Positions 44,350 to 51,187 of a stretch of 51,187 nt of DNA are shown here, piece by piece. The DNA comes from Lingula anatina (lineage: Eukaryota; Brachiopoda; Lingulata; Lingulida; Lingulidae). The position numbers and the translations under genes are program-made. Where the stretch lies: the NCBI RefSeq assembly GCF_001039355.2, contig NW_019775923.1:1-51187 (forward strand), given 5' to 3'. The notes beneath the pieces are model-generated. The model was given only the letters and a program-made list of their open reading frames with translations, did not search any database and had not been told where the DNA came from. Each line of letters starts with the position of its first letter. Position 1 is the first letter of the stretch.

Positions 44350-45740
44350 CGCCATTCTGCCAAAAAATTAACAAATTTGTAAAGCACTACTTAGCTCATT
44401 TTACGCACTGCAAAACTGACCGCTTGCATGCAAAATTTCAAATTCTTCTATGCAGTAGTTGCCGACATACGGATACTTTTTTGAGAGAAACAATCTTTGC
44501 CTAAGCCAAGCCCTGACCAGCCCAAAGGAACACCACCCAATTAAATCACCGCATATTACACAATGTAGCAGCGCAACAGACATGGAAGTCAATTAATTGG
44601 TAGCGACACACCTGACTACACACTTCTCCATTCACAAATCTTATATGAGATCGGAGTTTTTTGAAAAAAGAACCGATTTTTTTCCTAGGCATACCTTCGA
44701 AACCTATGAAATATTCCATATTAAATGTCAAGTCTGTAGATGTGGTCAACATCAATAATTGTATTGTATCACCGGTTTTTCTAATAGCTAGTCGTGCGAT
44801 GAAACATATGTCAACGAGAGGATTTATTACTTTGTAAAATCTAATATTCCATTATCATAAAAACGTGTTGAAATAAATTGTATTTAAATATTAAACAAAC
44901 TAAGTTACTTTCTAAGTGACCAATCAATTAAGTAATTAACAATATTTATTATTGTCTGACCAAACTGAGTGATAAAAATTTATTAGTTATTGAACCAATG
45001 AAGGAATAAGTAAATGAATAGGCCAACAGATTAAGACTGAAATGCAGCAACATTAATAAATATAAAGAAATTATATCAGAGATTCGCTCGTGGCCTGATA
45101 ATTTATGGAAAGAGTTTTTTATTTTTCGAGAAAGAGAGGTGACACTTTGGTGATTATGTTTCTTCTTGTATTACTTCACCCGTATCAAATTATCAATAAA
45201 ATGATTCTAGTGAGGTTTATTATTTTACGTCATGAATACAGCAATGGATTAAGAGTTTAGTAGACATTCCTGTATGATTGTCCAATTCTTGTATCAAATA
45301 TGCTGCAGCTGATTTGATGTTATTCCCTTACGTGGTGTAGATTTCTGAATATTTTATGAACGTCATTTAAGTGTAGAATGAGGAACCCATAGATATGAAT
45401 TATATATCAAAGTACAGTGACACTTGACTTATGTCTGTCACAGAGCGGAAGGGATGTGTCAAGGTCTTCATACACACACAGACAGATCTTAATAAGACGA
45501 AAACAATGAAGCAACATGTATTATTATTCACTTAACAAATTCAATGCTTAAACAAAGATTGAAAAGATGGAATTTTGACTAAGACACTATATTTTCGTCT
45601 TCGACCGTTCAGGCACTGTCAATCAAACCGTGCGCGTAAAGAAAAAGAGAAACAACCCCTAACTCTAAAAAAAGTTGCACCCCTAAACACAATTTTCAAG
45701 AGACCCAGAGAACAGTTTGAAGACGACAGACTGAGCACGG
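44350..45740. other. Non-coding stretch, nothing recognised
   Basis: AT-rich, short frames only. Confidence 0.5.
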
Positions 45741-45751
45741 AATGTTGTTGC

Positions 45752-46215
45752 TGCTTTACACCAGGTAAACCTGGTGATGCTGGTGTTATCTGAAATCTTG
45801 AGGAATTTCCCTTTTCTTTGTGAAATAAAAAACTTACCCATATGTGCACTACAACATCCAGTAATTTCCGCTTTTCTGTCATCCAGAGCACATAATTTTC
45901 TCATTTCCGCTGTTCGTTACTGAATTTTCTTTTAAATGGGTCCAATAATATTCAAGTACTTTGGTTAGTAAGTTTTGATAGAGGAATTTAAAGAGCGATC
46001 ATTTGTTTTAAATGATAAAAAATTGAATGCTTTACACCAGGGAAAACTGTTGATGATAGTGTTATCCCATTTTCATCATAAAAAACCTGCAACCCAGTTA
46101 CCTTGTATTTCCACTTTTCTCACATTAAAAAAATGAATGTTTTCATTTGTTCGTTACTGACCGATTTCTTTTAAATGGGTCACCAAGTACCAGTACTTTG
46201 GTTTTTAACTTTTAA
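45752..46215. repeat. Diverged direct duplication (~275-bp spacing), collagen-like codons in copy 1
   Basis: Copies at about 45752-45970 and 46025-46215 share GCTTTACACCAGGNAAA, GTGTTATC, CCGCTTTTCT or CCACTTTTCT, GTTCGTTACTGA, TTTCTTTTAAATGGGTC and AGTACTTTGGTT. In copy 1 the start encodes FTPGKPGDAGVI then a stop, reminiscent of Gly-X-Y collagen sequence, but it is far too short to call. Confidence 0.65.
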
Positions 46216-46229
46216 TTAATGATAAATTT

Positions 46230-48940
46230 TTAAGTCAATCGGCCTGTATATTGATGTAATAAGTATGGTATAGATATTATTCATTGGATATTTTACCATG
46301 TGCAGGTGTGTGATTATGACAATTGTTTACGCCACAATTGCAAGATTTAATTTTTTATCCAATTGTGCTTAAATATTTATTTAAGACTATATTCATATAA
46401 ATGTTCATGAAGATTATCGTGCTGCTGGTTACCATTGATATAAGGGATACTGTAACAAATGTACCTCCGACACCAATGAGGGGGTATGTGATCTCCTACC
46501 CACCCCATTCCTGCATAACCTAGTTATATGTAGATCATAAACCTTGTGGCGAGCTTCCCTTTCCAATACCGTATCAGATTTCAGGTTTGGTGTTAACGTT
46601 GAGGGTAGTCTTTACAAAAAATAACATCGAACAAAACTTTATTGATATTCACATCACCCAACACCTATTACAGTTGAATAGTACTAATTACGACAAAAGC
46701 GTACAGCTAAGGATTAAAACAAACAATGCACAATATTTATATCATAATAATATGTGTATAATGATACTTATATTTTACAGCAAATACCATTGTCCACAAT
46801 CACATCATTATCTGTACATAGAAATTGATGAAAACGAAAGGGAGAAGCGTTTACCATATCATTTGGCCACAACATGACTTATACTGTGTGCCATAGTTCC
46901 CCAGAAAACATTTTTCTCTTTTTCACAATTAAATTCAATTTATTTCTGTACTGGTACATAGATTGTCATGACCTTGTACAATATGATATATTAATGATGA
47001 CACAATACAATTGGTGCATTACCATTTCTCTAATTGGTAATTATGTTGGCTAGCCGTTTGTGAATGAAAATATAATCTTTATATAATGAACATATGTACT
47101 AGTAAATTTATTCATAAAATATTCTATCTAAGATAAACCTTGGAGTGATTATAAATTTACCATAAACATACTATAAAGATATGGCTACAAACATATGCTG
47201 TTTACATGTCTGTTAAAAGCCAGTTTGATGACAGATAATGACAATTAATGACAATTACAAAAGACATAGATAAGTAAATAAGTTACACAGATATAAATAA
47301 TGCGCCATGTTCAGTCCGCTGCCGAGTCGCTTCTCACAACAGTGGTACCATACACTGACATTTTAAGAGATATGCTAAGCGTTACCAAGCAGAGCAACCA
47401 CTTCATTTCTTTTCTTGAGTGATTTTATTATAAAGTTGGAGAGGGATACTAAAGTATCTTTGTTGGCATTGTCAAATACCTGACATACCGTAATTGACTG
47501 TCTGGTGACCTTGAATCAGCTTTTAGGATTGAAGTTTTACTAAAAAAAGGTGACTCGGCCTGCTTTATACATTGGGCATTGGAATATAAAATGGTATTCA
47601 TCTTCAATTACCCCTTGGGTGCACAGGCGACAGATTCTGTCGCACCTTTTAGTTTTTGGCCTGGTGTGCCGCCCAGGTTCGATGTGGAGTTTATGGTCAC
47701 TAAGACGCAGTTTAGCAAAATTTTGTTAATTTATCAACATAAGTTGCCCTTTCACACTTTTGGTTAAGTATTCGGAAGACAGACAATTTACAGTTGGCTT
47801 GAAGTTTGCTATTGCATATTTGGGTAAAGTGGTCAGTTTGTCTTTGTTTGAAAATTGTGGTGAAGTTTTTTGGAGGTGATTGACTAAGCCACACATCCCC
47901 AAGGCCAAATGTGAAAAAGAGTTTCAGATCCCCTCAGACCATGACATACAAGCCGGTCTGAAAGTGTCGACTTTTTCACAATTACTAAGCAAGAACGGAA
48001 CCTTTCTAAAAGTTTGCCAAAGTTTTCAAACTTGGAAACATTACATGTAGCGCAAAATCTAACATACTTTTAAGTAATTTTTTTGTCAAAGGTAATGGCA
48101 CAAAAAGACAGCAAAATATCTTTGGTTAAACTATATGGTTTATGAAAGAGGCACAAAGCTTTATTTACGAGTAATATGTTCCTTGTCCTTTCTCGCAAAG
48201 ACATAACTATACTATGGAGATTTTTATTAATGTATTTAGTGTGCAGAGTTAATATTTTACCATAAAGCAGCATAGTTAATATACGGGCGATAATCCGTCC
48301 AATATTGAATAATAAAAGGCTCTGTGAATTGTGCTTCAAAATATTTGAAAATTTAAAAGTGTGATAAGTGTGATAATAGCTCTAGATATATATTACATGT
48401 ATGTATAACATAAGTAGTTTAGAGGGCCTGTAAAATGTACAGAAACATTTTAGTGCTCAATAAATTATTATTATTATTATATATCTGATAATGTTTGAAA
48501 GCAATCTTTGTGAAAAGTTATTCCATAGAGATGTACTAGTTTTAGTATCCCAGCTACATAATATACAGGGTATCTTTAGCTCAGGTAATTGTTAAATATA
48601 CTAGAACATGTATATAATTGCAGGAATGAATAATAATAATAAATTATTACTCACATATATGGCTTACATAGTGTCTGGCATAGTTGTTGAAGTGTAGGTC
48701 AACATCTGACTAACATCACAACCGTTGCAGAGTGTCGAAAAAAAGAAAGGATAAAACATTTAATGGAATTTAAAGATACTCCTGATGGTTATTCAATTAA
48801 GTCAAAATGGTGATTTTGGTCAAATGGTCAAAATTACTGGTTTTTTAGAGGGCGAACGGTGCCATTTGGTACGGTTTAGAACTATGATTCAGCTAGTCAA
48901 AATTCTTATTTCAAAAGGTGAATATTGGCGTGATTTTTCA
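46230..48940. other. Non-coding stretch, nothing recognised
   Basis: AT-rich. Short frames and a TTATTATTATTAT run near 48468. Likely includes the 3'UTR of the minus-strand ankyrin-Death gene. Confidence 0.5.
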
Positions 48941-48944
48941 GAAA

Positions 48945-49000
48945 TCGAAGGAGGGGGGATGTCAGGACCCCCTGACATCCCCCTAAATCCGCCACTGCAA
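48945..49000 (-). mobile_element. DNA-transposon end with a 13-bp hairpin
   Basis: On - the sequence starts GCAGTGGCGGATTTAGGGGG, a phrase common at the ends of hAT-like elements. It then folds as GGGGGATGTCAGG / CCTGACATCCCCC (48954-48966 and 48971-48983, loop ACCC). No matching second end was found, so this is a fragment. Confidence 0.5.
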
Positions 49001-49049
49001 CTTAGGTCCTAAATTTATATTTTTTAAACCCCAATGTCATGATTGTGCA

Positions 49050-50109
49050 CTAAAGGAATTCGTAAGTGGCGTCTCCAAAGTGACGGTATTTCATCACCGC
49101 CTCAAGCTTCTTGTTGTTTCCGTCTTCTTTTCCATTTTGGATCCGTAATCCACCAGCTTTAACGTACAAGATCTTCAGGTTTTCAGAGACGTAGCCCTCC
49201 AACTTCACCGGACGCATATCACCCAAGGCAGATGGGCAGATGACTGGCAGATCTACGGCAGTAAGACGCTGGTATTCTTCCGCAGACATTTCACACACTT
49301 TGCGCAGCTCCTCTACATAGTACTGCTCAATGACTTCTACAGTGAGAAAAACTAACTTCAGACAATATAGAACTGGTGGAACTTTTCTAGTGATTTTTTT
49401 TAATCATGAGAAACACAATGTATCATTATTTTAAGACGACATGTATGGTTGGACCTTTGTGGACCCAAACATACAAAACAAAACAAAATGACGGGCCAAG
49501 TCTCATTCCCTTCGGCGACGGGAGAGAAACACACTAAGTAATTGTTTTTATATTTTTGGCATGAAGAATCATGTGCACGTGTATTTTGCTGATGCTTGAC
49601 TCACCCGCCGTCTTAACCAGCTCTGCAGCTCTCAAGAAGCCAATCAATACTTTCACTGACGCTTCTGATGTCTTACTTCTCCACAAGGAAAGCATCTGGA
49701 AGCGTTGCTCCCAAGCGTTTCTTTGGTGGTTCATATCAATGTCGTCTATTTCTACGTCTCCTATACCAAGGTGATCTCTTGCCAACATGCGGCAATCGTC
49801 CAATTTGATGTGATCACATAACCTGAGGAAGGCTACTTTGAGGAAATGCTCCTGATGGAGAGAAGGAATAGAGACGGAAAGATATTATTACACAGTACAC
49901 AATAAACTAGATAATAAATACATTATGCAATCATTAAAATTATACTTGAGTCGCCGCATCCTTAGTGGGAAATCGTGAATATTTTTGAGGTTTTTTAAAA
50001 CAGGAAATGCGGATTTGAAAGATATACTGTTAGTAATTCTTCACTGATACCTCATGTTACTGTGTAAATACTGTAAAATGGACATACCGAGACCTTGTAA
50101 AACGAAAAC

Positions 50110-50152
<43 letters not shown>

Positions 50153-50327
50153 GAGAGAATGAATACAATCTCAGAAGAATTAATATCTAGGGTACTTAAG
50201 GTTGCTGTAGAAATATTTGATAAAAACTCTGGCATACCTGAACACCTGGGTTGTTAAATCGACACAGGTATTCTGCAATCACTGTTAGGCCCTTCTCTTG
50301 TGCAAGCGTGCACGGGGTTTCTTCCTG
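49050..50327 (-). CDS. Ankyrin-repeat/Death-domain protein, last three exons (5' part outside window)
   Basis: Exon 50327-50238: QEETPCTLAQEKGLTVIAEY, the end of an ankyrin repeat (xETPLxLAxEKGxxxIxxYL). Exon 49851-49605: EHFLKVAFLRLCDHI, CRMLARDHLGIGDVEIDDID, WEQRFQMLSLWRS and VKVLIGFLRAAELVKTAG, a six-helix Death domain with the conserved Trp in QMLSLW. Exon 49336-49050: EVIEQYYVEELRKVCEMSAE, YQRLTAVDLPVICPSALGDM and YRHFGDATYEFL, then TAG; this ~96-residue tail is not a family I know. Phases agree (0 then 1). Death domains assemble signalling complexes in apoptosis and NF-kB pathways; ankyrin repeats bind partner proteins. Which receptor or kinase it serves cannot be told without the 5' exons. 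Confidence 0.85.
50108..50150. repeat. (AAT)n microsatellite
   Basis: About 14 AAT units, in the intron between the ankyrin and Death exons. Confidence 0.95.
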
Positions 50328-51187
50328 CTATAAATTAGAAAACAACAGTTGATCTCACACTTACATGTAAGTCTCTTTTCATCCATTTCTCATCTATCTA
50401 TCTATCTTTCTGAGATACTGTTTATCACTTTAAAGTTATTATTAAAATAACTAAGTAGAGGTCAGGGGAAAAAATCTAAATTGACTAATTTTTTAACATT
50501 ATAAAACAAGGCAGCAAAGCTGTCAAATGTACAGACAAAAAACAGAAAATAAAGATGCAAAAAAAGGTCATTTTTTCAATTTTGATGCAATAATAAATAA
50601 TGCTTATAATAGCACTGTCAGTCAACACTGAATTTTAATCATGCACAACAGGTAACATGGTCAATAACAGGAGCGGACCCTGAGATATTTTCTGACAGTA
50701 TTCCAAAGTATCTATGTTGATTCATCCTCCATTTTGATGGTCTTCCAACAGAAAAAAATAGACACCAGTCAATATAAACTTAATAACCTGTCTTCAAGAA
50801 GACCCAGAAGATGGTCTCAATCCACCCCTTCGATAAGATTACAGTTTCAGGACCATGAGAGACTATAGTCACATGATGAAAGTCTCAATATTTGAAAAAT
50901 GATGACAGTGCATAAAATAATTTTAAATAATGTTTAAAGACATAAAAAAATACAATTGCTTATGTGGAAATACAGAAAATGTGCAGAGCCTCGAGCGGGT
51001 GAGAGTTAAAAGTCACAAAAGCAAGTGTTTGAGAAAAAATTGTAAAGGAAAACATAACAAAACTAGAAAACCACCGAGAGTGCAGACCTCTGCCAAGGTA
51101 GCAATTGTTGATTATTGTTGATTATTGATTGATTATTGAGCCAGACCACCACTAAAAACTAATCATTGTCCTCTTTGGCCCAATTCT
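50328..51187. other. Intron or upstream region of the ankyrin-Death gene, with a dispersed repeat
   Basis: No further ankyrin exon recognised. Contains the repeat copy at 50665-50835. Confidence 0.5.
50665..50835. repeat. Dispersed repeat, copy related to 4705-4880
   Basis: GCGGACCCTGAGATATTTTC, TTGATTCATCCTCCATTTTG, ACAGAAAAAAATAGACA, CAGTCAATATAA, CTTCAAGAAGACCC and GGTCTCAATCC match the 4.7-kb copy in order and orientation. Confidence 0.6.

Noticed and set aside
45619-45904. Overlapping 72-90-codon frames on both strands
   Set aside because: Mutually overlapping frames without recognisable motif or splice context.
46587-46877. 96-codon plus-strand frame
   Set aside because: AT-rich codon make-up and no motif; typical of chance frames in this DNA.

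Overview
This is about 51 kb of an animal nuclear genome. Genes are intron-rich with GT-AG splice sites, there is much AT-rich non-coding DNA, and there are simple repeats, transposon fossils and scaffold-style Ns (single Ns at 4095, 19944 and 31480; a run at 34405-34893). A vertebrate-like single-domain thymosin beta, a cGAS/Mab-21-like immune nucleotidyltransferase, an ankyrin-Death domain gene and many MITEs suggest an invertebrate deuterostome. A cephalochordate (amphioxus) is my best guess, but this is inference from gene content and texture, not proof.

Layout. 1-9.4 kb: no recognisable gene; a TIR element with 8-bp target duplications (3481-4541) that is partly duplicated across an N, a MITE and simple repeats. 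9.44-9.92 kb (+): the two coding exons of a thymosin beta gene, with a possible long 3'UTR. 13.3-14.8 kb: a ~700-bp tandem segmental duplication built around a CTATAGGA-type minisatellite, with a MITE in one copy. 16.7-19.4 kb: a Harbinger-like DNA transposon holding a small coiled-coil gene on + and a stop-riddled DDE transposase remnant on -, with a second Harbinger-type element nested in it. 21-22.2 kb: MITEs. 23.7-26.0 kb (+): the standout locus, an intronless cGAS-like (Mab-21 fold) nucleotidyltransferase followed, across one -1 frame change, by its own C-terminal lobe and a fused SGNH/GDSL-type hydrolase domain, with a poly(A) signal at 26979. 29.26-33.8 kb (-): a secreted, multi-exon protein with a TATA promoter, a signal peptide, a Thr/Pro/Ser-rich mucin-like segment and two duplicated Cys-rich modules. 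36.8-39 kb and 40.2-40.6 kb: repeated non-coding units. 43.4-44 kb (-): a Tc1/mariner fossil. 49.05-50.33 kb (-): the last three exons of an ankyrin-repeat/Death-domain protein.

How the genes relate. The cGAS-like/SGNH gene, the mucin-like Cys-rich secreted protein and the ankyrin-Death gene could all be innate-defence genes, but they lie on different strands with separate promoters. Nothing in the sequence shows co-regulation. The thymosin gene is a housekeeping actin-monomer-binding gene. Much of the remaining structure comes from several generations of DNA transposons, in places nested so that relative ages can be read.
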